Assembly (NCBI GenBank): GCA_964539515.1
Contig: CAZIJO010000003.1
Span: 1-64,000 of the forward strand
Direction of reading: 5' to 3'
Length of the DNA: 64,000 nt
DNA from: JADLHS01 sp964539515
Lineage (GTDB): Bacteria > Verrucomicrobiota > Verrucomicrobiia > Limisphaerales > JADLHS01
Part shown: piece after piece, positions 19,937-28,744 of the stretch
How positions within the stretch are numbered: the first letter of the stretch is position 1
How the letters are laid out: every line of letters begins with the position of its first letter
Made by a program: the position numbers and the translations under genes
The notes under the pieces: generated by a model
Database searches by the model: none
Told to the model about the DNA's origin: nothing
The model's input: only the letters and a program-made list of their open reading frames with translations

Positions 19937-20743
19937 ATGCCTGACTGGATTGCGGCGGTCATTTTGGGAATCATTGAAGGGATTACCGAATTTTTGCCGG
20001 TGTCGTCGACCGGCCATTTGCAGCTGGCGGAGCGCTGGCTGAAACCGCAGAGCGAACTCTTTGACATCGTGGTGCAATGCGGCGCCGTGCTGGCGGTGCT
20101 TTTGGTTTTCCAGAAACGCGTGCTGGGTTTGGCGCGGGAGTGGCAGTTACCGGCCACGCGCGCTTATCTGGCCCGGTTGCTGGCGGCCTTCGCCCTCACG
20201 ATCGTTGGCGTGCTGGCCGCCGAAAAACTCGGCCTCAAGGTGCGCAAAGAGGACGTGGCGGAAAATGCCTGGGCGGTCCGCGTGGCGCTGGCCACCCTCG
20301 TGGGCGGGATCATGTTCCTGGTGGTGGAAGCGTGGTTGCGAAACAAACCGGGACGCGACGAAATTTCCTGGGCCGCCGCCCTTGCCGCGGGGGTGGCGCA
20401 AATCGTTGCGGCCGTTTACTCCGGCAGTTCACGCTCCGGCACCACAATTCTGTTCGCCCTCATGCTCGGCATCGCCCGGCCGGCGGCGACGGAATTCTCC
20501 TTTCTGCTCGGTGTCCCGACGTTGCTCGCGGCCGGGGGTTACAAACTGCTCAAGGCTTGGAAGCACGGCGAACTGGCCGGGGAAAACTGGGGCCTGGTCC
20601 TCCTCGCCACCTTCGTCGCCGCCGGGATGGCGTTCATCGCTGTGAAATGGCTGCTCCGTTACGTCCAGACGCACACGTTTGTCGCGTTCGGCTGGTATCG
20701 GATCGGGTTGGGGGCGGTAATTCTCCTGTTGCTCCTCCGTTGA
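19937..20743 (+). CDS. uppP: Undecaprenyl-diphosphate phosphatase
   Basis: A 268-residue membrane enzyme (BacA/UppP family) that recycles undecaprenyl pyrophosphate to the monophosphate carrier for peptidoglycan and O-antigen synthesis. Both active-site signatures are intact: EGITEFLPVSSTGHL near the N-terminus and GSSRSGTT in the centre, and about eight membrane helices are predicted by eye. ATG 19937 (MPDWIAAVILG) is the family-typical start; an in-frame upstream start at 19844 would add 31 non-homologous residues and run through the candidate operator. Divergent from the feo operon. Confidence 0.95.
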   Translation: MPDWIAAVILGIIEGITEFLPVSSTGHLQLAERWLKPQSELFDIVVQCGAVLAVLLVFQKRVLGLAREWQLPATRAYLARLLAAFALTIVGVLAAEKLGLKVRKEDVAENAWAVRVALATLVGGIMFLVVEAWLRNKPGRDEISWAAALAAGVAQIVAAVYSGSSRSGTTILFALMLGIARPAATEFSFLLGVPTLLAAGGYKLLKAWKHGELAGENWGLVLLATFVAAGMAFIAVKWLLRYVQTHTFVAFGWYRIGLGAVILLLLLR

Positions 20744-20750
20744 TCCCCGT

Positions 20751-21350
20751 TCATTTATCCGGTAGCGGGATCAGGACTTTTTGTCCGACTCGAAGCTTGT
20801 CCTCCTTGATCCCGGGATTCGCCTTGCGAATCTGTTCCGTCGTCACCTTGATGCCCATTTCCTTGCTGTAGGCGGCGGCGATGGTGGACAAGGTGTCGCC
20901 CGCGGCAATGGTATGCTCGACGGCCTTCTCCGGCAGGTCGCCGGGTTTATCCGACGAGCCGGTCGGAGGAGACGCCTTGGGCGATTTGGGGGGCTTGCTG
21001 CCCGAACTGCTGGTGACCGCTTTGGCCAGTTTCTCAATTTCCCGCAGGATGACTTCACGGTCGGTCTTGCGCTTGTCTTCGATAGTCTGCACTTGTTTGG
21101 CCAAGGCCCGCAAATCCTCCTGGCTGGCATAGGTCGTGGTCGGCTGATTCTGTTGATGTTCACGCAACGCCTGGATCTCCCGGCCCAGCGTTTCAATCTG
21201 CCTTTTTTGGTTGGCCTTGTCCTCGAGCAGGTCGTCCACCTGTCCCCGCAGTTGTTTGATGCGCTCCTCCATGGCGGCGGGGTCCTGGGCGCGAAGTTGA
21301 ACCGCCGTGAGCGCCGCAAAAATCGTCAGCAAAGCAATGATCGGTTTCAT
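20751..21350 (-). CDS. Exported coiled-coil LysM protein
   Basis: A 199-residue protein: signal peptide (MKPIIALLTIFAALTAVQLRAQ), a coiled coil of about 80 residues rich in Gln/Arg/Glu (MEERIKQLRGQVDDL onwards), a Ser/Pro/Lys linker, and a C-terminal LysM domain (HTIAAGDTLSTIAAAY ... VGQKVLIPLPDK). LysM binds peptidoglycan, so the protein probably sits in the periplasm attached to the cell wall. The ATG at 21350 marks the signal peptide. The gene is convergent with uppP, 7 bases apart. Confidence 0.85.
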   Translation of the reverse strand: MKPIIALLTIFAALTAVQLRAQDPAAMEERIKQLRGQVDDLLEDKANQKRQIETLGREIQALREHQQNQPTTTYASQEDLRALAKQVQTIEDKRKTDREVILREIEKLAKAVTSSSGSKPPKSPKASPPTGSSDKPGDLPEKAVEHTIAAGDTLSTIAAAYSKEMGIKVTTEQIRKANPGIKEDKLRVGQKVLIPLPDK

Positions 21351-21468
21351 GCCCCGACAATAGGAAGCCCGCTCCGCACACGCAAGCCAAGGAATGTGAA
21401 GTATTCGCCTCGACGTGGCGGCGATAACATTGGCGTGAACTATTCCAATCCGATATAGGTGCCGCACA

Positions 21469-23037
21469 GTGAAATTTCGGAAAGAACCGGTCCTTTTGCT
21501 GGTCGTGGCGCTGATGGCCCTTGGGCTGGGAGTTGGGGTGATGGTTTATTACCAGCACGCCAAACGCTCGGTCGCCGATTACCAGAAGCAATTGGTTGCC
21601 AACGGCGAAAAGCTGGCTGTCGAGGAGTTGATACCCAAAACCGTTCAGCCCGAGGAAAACGGCGCGAACGCCTTCTTTCGGGCACTTACGATGATAAATT
21701 TCTCGCCGGACGTGCTTTACTCCAATCCGCCGTCCGGTATGACCATGGTCGCCCCCGGCAAAGCCCGCGTTGGCTGGGCGCAACCGGACATCCGCTCCAA
21801 AGAGGCCACCAACGCGTGGGAGGATGCCTACATCGCGGTGGGCAACTTTTCCGCCGCACTCACGTTGCTGGAAGAATTGATCGAGCACCCGCATCTTGAT
21901 TTCAATGTGAACTATCGTTTGGGTTTCACTATGCCTCTGCCAAGTCTTGCCCAAACCAAGGGGGCGGCCCAAAAGCTGTACTATGCCGCTCTCTGCGATC
22001 TGCATCGGGGCGATACCGCGTCGGCCACAACTCGCCTCCGCGCTCTGCTCGCGATGGTGCAAGGCAGCACCGATGAGCGACTGTTCATTTCTCAGTTGGT
22101 GCGCATGGCCATTGCCGCCATCGGGGCGGTCGGCACCTGGGAATTGTTGCAAGCGCCGAATGCCACGGACGAACAACTCGCCAGTATCCAAAACGACTGG
22201 AGCCGTCTCGAGTTCATCATCGCTGCTGAAAACGCCCTGGCTATGGAACGCGCCATGAGCCAGATGACAATCGAACATATGCGTGATTCTAGCGCCGAGT
22301 TCCGCAAGGCTGCCTCGGGTTTTTCCGGGCTCGGAGCGGGAGCCGCCGGTGGTGGTGGCGAATGGTTCGACCAAGCCAAACAATTCGGTAAAGACACCTG
22401 GAATAAGACCCGACTCAAGGCCAAAGAATCAGCCTGGCGCTTTGCTTGGTCATATCCGGATCAATTGCGTGCGCTCAAAGGACAGCAGGTGTTGATTGAG
22501 ACTGCGCGTCTTGTTCGGACCAATGGGAATTTCGCCGCCGCTCTGGCGTTACAAAAGGGTCGACTGGCGGCGCTGGAGATTCAGGACATCGAGACTGACG
22601 ACTTCTTCAGCATCGGTCCCGCCGACGTGGATTTTCGCACTCTTTTATCTCAAGGTGTTCTTTCGCTGACGCGTTTCCTCGACAAGGTAATGACCATCGA
22701 AGTGTCCAGGCAAATGATCGTCACGGCCGTTGCACTCCAACGTTACAAGCTGCGAAAGGGAGACTATCCGCCGGAACTCGCCGCGCTCGTCCCCGAGCTT
22801 CTCCCCATCTTGCCCCGCGATCCTGTGGATGGCAAACCATTGCGTTACAAATCGAACCCGAACGGGACTTTCCTGCTGTATTCCGTTGGTGAAGACGGCG
22901 AAGACAGCGGCGGCGACCTCAAACCAGCCAACCCAGAAAGAGAATCCTTCTACTGGCAACATGGTCGGGACTGGGTCTGGCCGCAACCAGCGACGCCGAA
23001 AGAAGTTGAGGATTTCTATCAGGAGCAGTCCAAATAG
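21469..23037 (+). CDS. Membrane-anchored protein of a large verrucomicrobial family, unknown function
   Basis: A 522-residue protein with one N-terminal membrane helix (PVLLLVVALMALGLGVGVMVYY) and a long, mainly helical periplasmic part. The C-terminal segment LRKGDYPPELAALVPELLP, then DPVDGKPLRYK and FLLYSVGEDGEDSGG, resembles the end of pseudopilin-like GspG domains and is common in hypothetical proteins of Planctomycetes and Verrucomicrobiota. The start codon is GTG at 21469; no better start precedes the helix. No function can be assigned. It stands alone, convergent with galK. Confidence 0.75.
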   Translation: MKFRKEPVLLLVVALMALGLGVGVMVYYQHAKRSVADYQKQLVANGEKLAVEELIPKTVQPEENGANAFFRALTMINFSPDVLYSNPPSGMTMVAPGKARVGWAQPDIRSKEATNAWEDAYIAVGNFSAALTLLEELIEHPHLDFNVNYRLGFTMPLPSLAQTKGAAQKLYYAALCDLHRGDTASATTRLRALLAMVQGSTDERLFISQLVRMAIAAIGAVGTWELLQAPNATDEQLASIQNDWSRLEFIIAAENALAMERAMSQMTIEHMRDSSAEFRKAASGFSGLGAGAAGGGGEWFDQAKQFGKDTWNKTRLKAKESAWRFAWSYPDQLRALKGQQVLIETARLVRTNGNFAAALALQKGRLAALEIQDIETDDFFSIGPADVDFRTLLSQGVLSLTRFLDKVMTIEVSRQMIVTAVALQRYKLRKGDYPPELAALVPELLPILPRDPVDGKPLRYKSNPNGTFLLYSVGEDGEDSGGDLKPANPERESFYWQHGRDWVWPQPATPKEVEDFYQEQSK

Positions 23038-23130
23038 TTTGTCCGCCGCAACATGCTTTTTCAGTGAACCGTAAAGGAGGGGGTGTTCTGCGTGCGATGG
23101 TCGGGCCTGTAACTGCCCGCTTGAATCTGG

Positions 23131-24363
23131 TCACCGTGCCCCATCCACGATCTGGCAGACGAGGGGCTGCAACTTGACGCCAGTCTGCTTTTCGTATTCG
23201 GTCGCCATGTGCGCCATAAACGGCTCCACCTTATGATGGGCGACGAGATTGAGCGTCGCGCCGCCGAAACCGCCGCCCGTCAGTCGCGCCCCAAGGCAGG
23301 CGGGATGCTGCCGCGCGATCGCCACCAGCTCATCGAGTTCGGGGGTGCTGTTCCGGAGAAAATCCCGCGAGCTTTCGTGACTTTGAAAAAGGTACTGACC
23401 GAACTGTGCCAGATCATCCGCCCGCAGCGCCCGTTCCGCCGCCACGACACGCGCGATCTCCCCGACGACGTGGTGCGCACATGCGAATTCGCGTTCGGTC
23501 AGCGTGGCCCGCGCCGCCGGCAGTTGCTTGCGTTCGACGGTGCGCAAAAATTTTGCCCCGAGCTTGCGGGCCGCGGACGCGCAATGGTCGCGCAGCTCCT
23601 TGTATTCGCCGCCCACCAGTGCGTGGTTCACACCGCTCGGACAGACCACCAGGGCCACGCCCGGCAGCGGGGCGTGATCCACGGTCAACGACTGGCAGTC
23701 AATGCTCATCACGTTCCACGCCCGGCCGAACAGCGACGAAATCTGATCGAGCAGGCCACAGGGCACGCCGACGAATTCGTTTTCCGCCGCGCGGCACAAC
23801 CGGGCGTAATGCATCCGCTCGGCGGTCGGGACGGGCGGCAGTTCACCGCGTTCGTTCGGTCGGGGCGGCAGCGCCGTGCCCGTTTCGGTGAGGGTGAAGG
23901 GATGAAGCCGGCGAATCGTCATGGCCGTCGCCACTTCGAGCGCGGCCGAGCTGCTCATGCCCGCGCCCAGGGGCAGCGTGCCGTGGATGGCGGCGTTGAA
24001 CCCGCTGAAATGCACCCCGCGGCGGCGCAGTTGCACCAGCACCCCCTTCACATAATCCGCCCACCGGGCCGCCGGGTTCGATTTGATGTCGCTGACGCTA
24101 AATTGTTCCGCCCCGGAGAAGGCGGACGAAATCAATTCCACCCGGCCGTCGGATCGCGGCGCGGACGCGATGAAAATATATTTGTCCACGGCCACGGACA
24201 GGACGAGGCCCTGGTTGTAATCGGTGTGATTGCCGAGGACTTCAAGCCGGCCGGGCGCGGCGGCGACGTGCGTGGGCGCATACTGGAAGTGCTTCTTAAA
24301 CAGGGCGGCCACTGCCGCTGCGGCATCGCCGGTTTTCAAGCTCGGTAATTCGGTATTCAGCAT
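23131..24363 (-). CDS. galK: Galactokinase
   Basis: A 410-residue GHMP kinase that phosphorylates galactose at C1 (Leloir pathway). The galactokinase signature reads GRLEVLGNHTDYNQG at 38-52, with Asn in place of the usual Glu before HTDYN; the ATP loop is LPLGAGMSSSAALEVA, and the late GHMP motif is TGGGFGGATL. ATG 24363 has an AGGTGA ribosome-binding site six bases before it, which favours it over 24381. Other Leloir genes are not in the window. The Glu-to-Asn change may be tolerated but could shift sugar preference. Confidence 0.92.
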   Translation of the reverse strand: MLNTELPSLKTGDAAAAVAALFKKHFQYAPTHVAAAPGRLEVLGNHTDYNQGLVLSVAVDKYIFIASAPRSDGRVELISSAFSGAEQFSVSDIKSNPAARWADYVKGVLVQLRRRGVHFSGFNAAIHGTLPLGAGMSSSAALEVATAMTIRRLHPFTLTETGTALPPRPNERGELPPVPTAERMHYARLCRAAENEFVGVPCGLLDQISSLFGRAWNVMSIDCQSLTVDHAPLPGVALVVCPSGVNHALVGGEYKELRDHCASAARKLGAKFLRTVERKQLPAARATLTEREFACAHHVVGEIARVVAAERALRADDLAQFGQYLFQSHESSRDFLRNSTPELDELVAIARQHPACLGARLTGGGFGGATLNLVAHHKVEPFMAHMATEYEKQTGVKLQPLVCQIVDGAR

Positions 24364-24426
24364 TTCATCACCTGGGAACAAGGCCCGGCAGGAGTTCCTT
24401 TTGGAAACGGAGCCCTTGCCGGCCTT

Positions 24427-24705
24427 TCAGACCAGTCGGTCGAACTTTCGCGCGAGTTTGAAATCCTTCTCCGTGAGCCCGCCTTCGCTGTGCGTCGTGA
24501 GCGTGAGCGTGACTTTGTTCCAGCGGATATCAATATCGGGATGATGCCATGCCTTCTCCGCGTCTCGTGCCACCGCGTTGACGAACCGGATCGCGGCGGG
24601 GAAATCCTTGAATACAAAGGTGCGGGTAATGGCGCCGCCGGCTCGTTGCCATTCGGGGAGCGCCTCGAGCGCGCTTTTGATTTGGGCGGCTTTGAGTTTG
24701 GCCAT
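24427..24705 (-). CDS. phhB: 4a-hydroxytetrahydrobiopterin dehydratase (PCD/DCoH)
   Basis: A 92-residue small protein matching pterin-4a-carbinolamine dehydratase: WQRAGGAITRTFVFKDFPAAI followed by the catalytic HHPDIDIRWNKVTLTLTTH, in which the His pair and the later His are the family's active-site residues. It recycles the pterin cofactor after aromatic amino acid hydroxylation. ATG 24705 gives the standard family length; the longer frame upstream is not homologous. 31 bases downstream of the small membrane protein gene and 63 bases upstream of galK, all on the same strand. Confidence 0.92.
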   Translation of the reverse strand: MAKLKAAQIKSALEALPEWQRAGGAITRTFVFKDFPAAIRFVNAVARDAEKAWHHPDIDIRWNKVTLTLTTHSEGGLTEKDFKLARKFDRLV

Positions 24706-24736
24706 GTCTGCTTGATGCCAGAAGGCGCGCGATGGG

Positions 24737-25138
24737 TCACGTCGAAACTGGCGGGATCGGTGGCGGCGGAGATGGAATTTCGTCGAAGACGCGGAGCGCG
24801 TTTCGCCGCGCTTCGCGAACGAGGCCAACCGTAGTCACTAGCGACCACAACCACGCGGCAATGAACAGAACCCCACCGGTCTCCCCAATCCATGCGATTG
24901 GGGTTATCGGCACGTCCCCGGCAATCTGACCATAATATTGCCGCAGCAACGCCACGAACCAGGCCAAAAGGAATCCAAACCCGATCAAGGCCAGAATGAG
25001 CTGGCCGCAGCCCGCCACCAGCCGTCCGGCCATGAGCGTGCCGAGACCGGGGGTGGCGAGCAGATTAATGAGCGCGGCATTGCGGGCGGTGGCCGGGCTA
25101 AGCGGTTTGCGACCGCGGGGCGGTGAAGATGGTTTCAT
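24737..25138 (-). CDS. Small two- to three-helix membrane protein, unknown function
   Basis: A 133-residue protein with a positively charged N-terminus, a first hydrophobic segment (LLATPGLGTLMAGRLVAG), a second (LILALIGFGFLLAWFVALL) and a third (GGVLFIAAWLWSLVTTVGLV), ending in a proline-rich tail. The gene starts inside the end of the preceding GYF_2-domain gene (41-base overlap), so the two are probably translated together. No family recognised beyond a resemblance to TM2-like proteins. Confidence 0.65.
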   Translation of the reverse strand: MKPSSPPRGRKPLSPATARNAALINLLATPGLGTLMAGRLVAGCGQLILALIGFGFLLAWFVALLRQYYGQIAGDVPITPIAWIGETGGVLFIAAWLWSLVTTVGLVREARRNALRVFDEIPSPPPPIPPVST

Positions 25139-26060
25139 AGGCGTACATCATGGCCGCAAAACCAAGGGGCATGGAGAAGACCAGGCCCACACAACACAGC
25201 AGGAAGCCGACGAGATTGATCAAGCCCACCAGGATAAGGAGGCCGCAGAGTTGCCACCAATGTTTGCGCACCATCTTCCAGCTCGCTTGCATGGCCGGCC
25301 AGAAATCCAGGCGTTTGTCCACGATCAGGGGCAGGGTGAACATCCAGTTGACCGTTAGAAAAATCGCGGGCACGAGACAAGCCAACCCGGCCCCAAAGAC
25401 CGCGGCGATCGCCGCCGGGTTGGGTTCCTGATGCTGCGTCATCGCGGGCAACAGGGCCACCAAGCCAACGACAATTGCCGGAATGAAACACAGACTCGTC
25501 AGAATGGTGGAAACGATGTAACCCAGGACGAGTTGGATAAATGCGCGTCGGAATCCTTCAAACACATCCCCGGCGGTGGCGGGTTGGGCGCGGATCGCCT
25601 GGAGGGTGACGTAGAAAAGCCCACCCATCAGTGGGGCCGCCACGAAGAGATTCGCCAGCGAAAAGAGCGCGCCGATGATCGGAAGGGCGCCGAGCAGGCT
25701 GAAGACGATTTCGATCCCAACATAGATCAAGGTCGCGCCGACCAGCAGGCCCATGTTTTTCTGCAAGAGTTCCCAACCCCGGCTGATGCATGCGCCAAGG
25801 TCCAGATTGTAATCCTGATCCAGAATTTCGGGTCCCATCTCTGCGCCGGTGGAGGCCGCAAAAGGCGCGGGAGTGGAGGCTGCCTTGGTGGCTAATGCCT
25901 CGGCAAATTCGGGAAAGGTGTCAACGGTTCGCCAGTCGGTCTGACCCTCCGCCTGCGCCAGCGTCTGCCCGCTCGCGCGACCCTGGCGTATCCATTCGCG
26001 CAATTGCTCGGCACTGACCGGGCCATATTCTTTCTTATCCGCTCCGATGATTTTATACAT
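25098..26060 (-). CDS. GYF_2-domain multi-pass membrane protein
   Basis: A 320-residue protein. Residues 1-50 form a GYF_2 (DUF4339) domain: MYKIIGADKKEYGPVSAEQL, then IRQGR and a Trp at the expected place. After a linker come about six membrane helices, with long helices around IGALFSLANLFVAAPLMGG and LICGLLI-type segments typical of membrane proteins once grouped as DUF975/YciC-like. GYF domains bind proline-rich peptides; here it probably docks onto a partner. Same strand as, and in series with, a second GYF_2 gene and a DUF2752 gene. Function unknown. Confidence 0.75.
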   Translation of the reverse strand: MYKIIGADKKEYGPVSAEQLREWIRQGRASGQTLAQAEGQTDWRTVDTFPEFAEALATKAASTPAPFAASTGAEMGPEILDQDYNLDLGACISRGWELLQKNMGLLVGATLIYVGIEIVFSLLGALPIIGALFSLANLFVAAPLMGGLFYVTLQAIRAQPATAGDVFEGFRRAFIQLVLGYIVSTILTSLCFIPAIVVGLVALLPAMTQHQEPNPAAIAAVFGAGLACLVPAIFLTVNWMFTLPLIVDKRLDFWPAMQASWKMVRKHWWQLCGLLILVGLINLVGFLLCCVGLVFSMPLGFAAMMYAYETIFTAPRSQTA

Positions 26061-26095
26061 GATTTAGGTGGGTTGGTTTGGGTTGAGTTATGGGT

Positions 26096-26518
26096 TCACG
26101 GTGACATCCAGGCAAACGCCGGTGCCGGCACATTTCGCAGGACGGTAAACAGAATCACGATGGCGGCAATCACCCAGGCCGTGGCCGGACGCGCGAGGGA
26201 CAGTGCGCTGGAGCGCACGGCCCTCCGGCCGGATTGCTGGCGGACCAAGCCTAACGCCAGCAATGGCAGGGCAGACACCAGCAAGGCATTGTGATGAAAC
26301 GCCGCGGCGAAGTTGCCGTGCGTCAACTGGTGCAACGCGCGCAACGAACCGCAGCCGGGGCAGTGCAGGCCGGTGAATTTATGGAACAGGCACACCGGGT
26401 AGATCGGGCTCCGGGCCGGGTCAAACGCAAATAGCACGACAAACGCGAGCAAACCGGCCGCAATCAGTCCGAGGCCGATAAATGTTTTTTGCGACAGGGG
26501 CGGAAGCTTTTTGGGCAT
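26096..26518 (-). CDS. DUF2752 membrane protein
   Basis: A 140-residue protein with three hydrophobic helices and the DUF2752 signature PVCLFHKFTGLHCPGCGSLR followed by ALHQLTHG. The Cys-x-x-x-x-x-T-G-x-x-CPGCG core may bind a metal, but the function of the family is unknown. The ATG at 26518 overlaps the stop of the preceding gene (TGATG) and has GGAAA upstream, so coupled translation is likely. An upstream ATG at 26533 is possible. Confidence 0.85.
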   Translation of the reverse strand: MPKKLPPLSQKTFIGLGLIAAGLLAFVVLFAFDPARSPIYPVCLFHKFTGLHCPGCGSLRALHQLTHGNFAAAFHHNALLVSALPLLALGLVRQQSGRRAVRSSALSLARPATAWVIAAIVILFTVLRNVPAPAFAWMSP

Positions 26519-27033
26519 CACAGTCTTTTCCATGGAGCCGGGAATTGGTGCCAGCTCATCGCGAGACCAATGGTCATCAACACCACCGCCAGCGTCAAAC
26601 TCACAATCGAGCACAGAAGCCCGGTCACCGCGAGTCCCCGGCCGGAATAGACATCAGGATGCTGCTGGATTTGGACCAGCCCGACGAGGGAAAAGACAAT
26701 GCCCAGCAGGTTGAAGGGCAAGCCGTAACAACAGCACAGGCCAAAAGTAAGCGAGACGATGCCCAGAATCAGGCCCGCCACCGCGAAAGGACTGTTGGTT
26801 TGGGGCGTTGTCCTGGTGAGCTGGTTCGGGCCGGGCCGAATCGGCGGCGGTGTGGTTGGGTGGGTGGTAAAGGACGAGAAATCAGGCAGGGCGCGCAGGG
26901 GTTTCCACTCCCCGCCGCCCTCAGGCAACACCTGGGTGTCAGTGTTGACGCGGCCCTCGGTAATCCACTGGCGCAGTTGATTGGCGTCAACCGGGCCATA
27001 TTCGCGTCCGTCCGCCCCGATGATCTTATACAT
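26518..27033 (-). CDS. GYF_2 and DUF4190 domain membrane protein
   Basis: A 171-residue protein. Residues 1-50 form a GYF_2 domain (MYKIIGADGREYGPVDANQL ... EWKPLRALPDF) closely resembling that of the gene at 25098-26060. A proline-rich linker (THPTTPPPIRPGPNQ) leads to two membrane helices with the DUF4190 pattern FAVAGLILGIVSLTFG and GLAVTGLLCSIVSLTLAVV. AGGA lies nine bases before the ATG. The proline-rich linker could be a ligand for a GYF domain in the same cluster; that is inference. First gene of this minus-strand series. Confidence 0.82.
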   Translation of the reverse strand: MYKIIGADGREYGPVDANQLRQWITEGRVNTDTQVLPEGGGEWKPLRALPDFSSFTTHPTTPPPIRPGPNQLTRTTPQTNSPFAVAGLILGIVSLTFGLCCCYGLPFNLLGIVFSLVGLVQIQQHPDVYSGRGLAVTGLLCSIVSLTLAVVLMTIGLAMSWHQFPAPWKRL

Positions 27034-27310
27034 GGTGAATTCCTGCGGGATGAAGGGTTACATTACCAGAGCATCCGTATCCCGGAGCACACGAGGAAGC
27101 AAGCACCGAAAAGCCGCCACAGCCGGCCAATCTCAGGTTTTTGGCGGAGGCAGTGGGGGGAGAAAAGGCGGTAGCAACGGGCGTGTGCGAACGCGCGGCG
27201 ACCCGCGTGATGCTGGTGTTGGCGGAAGGGGCGCGCGAGGAGATTCATTTTGATTGAATTCGGGAATTCCCTGCCTTGCCTCCTTTTGGTTTCTTTGGAA
27301 CCATGTTCCC

Positions 27311-28693
27311 ATGGCAACCAAACCCACCCCCGTGACGCGTCGCCGCTTCCTGACCACCTCAACCAAAGCCGCCGCCACCGTTGCCGCGGCAAATCTTTGG
27401 CTGCAACCCGGCCGGGCGCCCGGTGCGCCCCGGCGCCTGTCACCCAACGAAAAACTGAATCTGGCCTTCATCGGCGTGGGCGGTCAGGGGGCGGCTGACC
27501 TTGATGCCATCACCCAGGCGGAAGATGTAAACGTCGTCGCGCTCTGCGATGTGGATGAAATCCGGCTCAATGGCGCGGCCCAAAAACACCCCAGGGCGAA
27601 GCTGTATCGGGATTACCGCAAGCTGCTCGAAACCGAGAATTCCGTGGACGCAGTGGTGGTGGCCACGCCGGATCACAATCATGCGCCGGCAAGCATCATG
27701 GCCCTCAAGCTGGGCCGGCATGTGTATTGTGAGAAGCCGCTCACACGCACCGTAAAGGAGGCGCGGGCGGTGACGCTGGCGGCGCGCGAAGCCAAGGTGG
27801 CGACGCAGATGGGGAATCAAGGAATGGCCTTCGAGGGCAATCGCTTCATCAAGGAATGGCTGGCCGACGGCGCGATCGGCGCCGTCCGCGAAGTGCATGT
27901 CTGGTCCGACCGGCCCACCCATCGCGGCAAGCTGCCGTTCTGGTGGCCGCAGGGAGTCGACCGGCCCACCGATACGCCCCCCGTACCGGCCACGCTGGAT
28001 TGGGACTTGTGGTTGGGGCCGGCGCCGGCGCGGCCGTATCATCCGGCGTACGTGCCGTTCAAGTGGCGCGGCTGGTGGGACTTTGGTTCTGGCGGCCTGG
28101 GGGACATGGGGATTCACAACCTCGCCCCGGTATTCGCAGCGTTAAACCTTGGCGCGCCGACAAGTCTCGCGGCCAGTTCCACGCCGGTATTTCCCGAGAC
28201 CGTGCCGCTCGCCAATGTCGTCCATTATGAATTCCCGGCGCGCGGAGCGTCGCCGCCGGTCAAATTGCATTGGTACGACGGGGGAATCATGCCGCCGCGA
28301 CCCGCGGAGCTGGAGATCGAGCGGGAATTGAATCACGAAGACGGCATCATCTTCGTCGGCGACAAGGGCAAGATGCTGGTCGAAGGCTGGGGCGGGGAAA
28401 AGCCGCGCCTGATCCCGGAATCGCGCAATCAGGAATACCAAAGGCCACCGAAAACGCTGCCGCGTTCCGTGGGGCATCACAAAGAATGGTTGCTCGCCTG
28501 CCGGACCGGATCGCCAACGCAATCGGATTTTGCCTTCGCCGGGCCGTTGACCGAAGCGGTGTTGCTCGGGATGGTCTGTGTGCGCAACGGCGGGGACCTC
28601 TTGCATTGGGACAGCGCCAATCTCAAGGTCACCAATGACCCGGACGCAAATCGCTTTCTCCATTACGACTATCGACCGAGCTGGGAGCTGTAA
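27311..28693 (+). CDS. Tat-exported Gfo/Idh/MocA family oxidoreductase
   Basis: A 460-residue NAD(P)-dependent dehydrogenase with a twin-arginine signal (VTRRRFLTTSTKAAATVAAA). The Rossmann motif is LAFIGVGGQGAAD, the EKP loop is YCEKPLTRT, and the catalytic-domain motif GGLGDMGIHNL with Asp and His is present, followed by WWDFGSG. It is a paralogue of the gene at 7932-9269, distinct in sequence. ATG 27311 is chosen because it begins the Tat signal; a longer frame from 27254 adds 19 residues. It is divergent from the GYF_2 gene set and has no same-strand partner. Substrate unknown. Confidence 0.9.
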   Translation: MATKPTPVTRRRFLTTSTKAAATVAAANLWLQPGRAPGAPRRLSPNEKLNLAFIGVGGQGAADLDAITQAEDVNVVALCDVDEIRLNGAAQKHPRAKLYRDYRKLLETENSVDAVVVATPDHNHAPASIMALKLGRHVYCEKPLTRTVKEARAVTLAAREAKVATQMGNQGMAFEGNRFIKEWLADGAIGAVREVHVWSDRPTHRGKLPFWWPQGVDRPTDTPPVPATLDWDLWLGPAPARPYHPAYVPFKWRGWWDFGSGGLGDMGIHNLAPVFAALNLGAPTSLAASSTPVFPETVPLANVVHYEFPARGASPPVKLHWYDGGIMPPRPAELEIERELNHEDGIIFVGDKGKMLVEGWGGEKPRLIPESRNQEYQRPPKTLPRSVGHHKEWLLACRTGSPTQSDFAFAGPLTEAVLLGMVCVRNGGDLLHWDSANLKVTNDPDANRFLHYDYRPSWEL

Positions 28694-28700
28694 GCGGTGA

Positions 28701-28726
28701 GTCCGCGGAGCGGTGCGCCGGCGGAC
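28701..28726. terminator. Hairpin between convergent genes
   Basis: GTCCGC and GCGGAC form a 6-bp stem separated by 14 bases, 8 bases after the dehydrogenase stop codon and before the end of the convergent LRR gene. No U-run; weak candidate. Confidence 0.25.
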
Positions 28727-28744
28727 CAAGCCAGGTGGCCGGCC

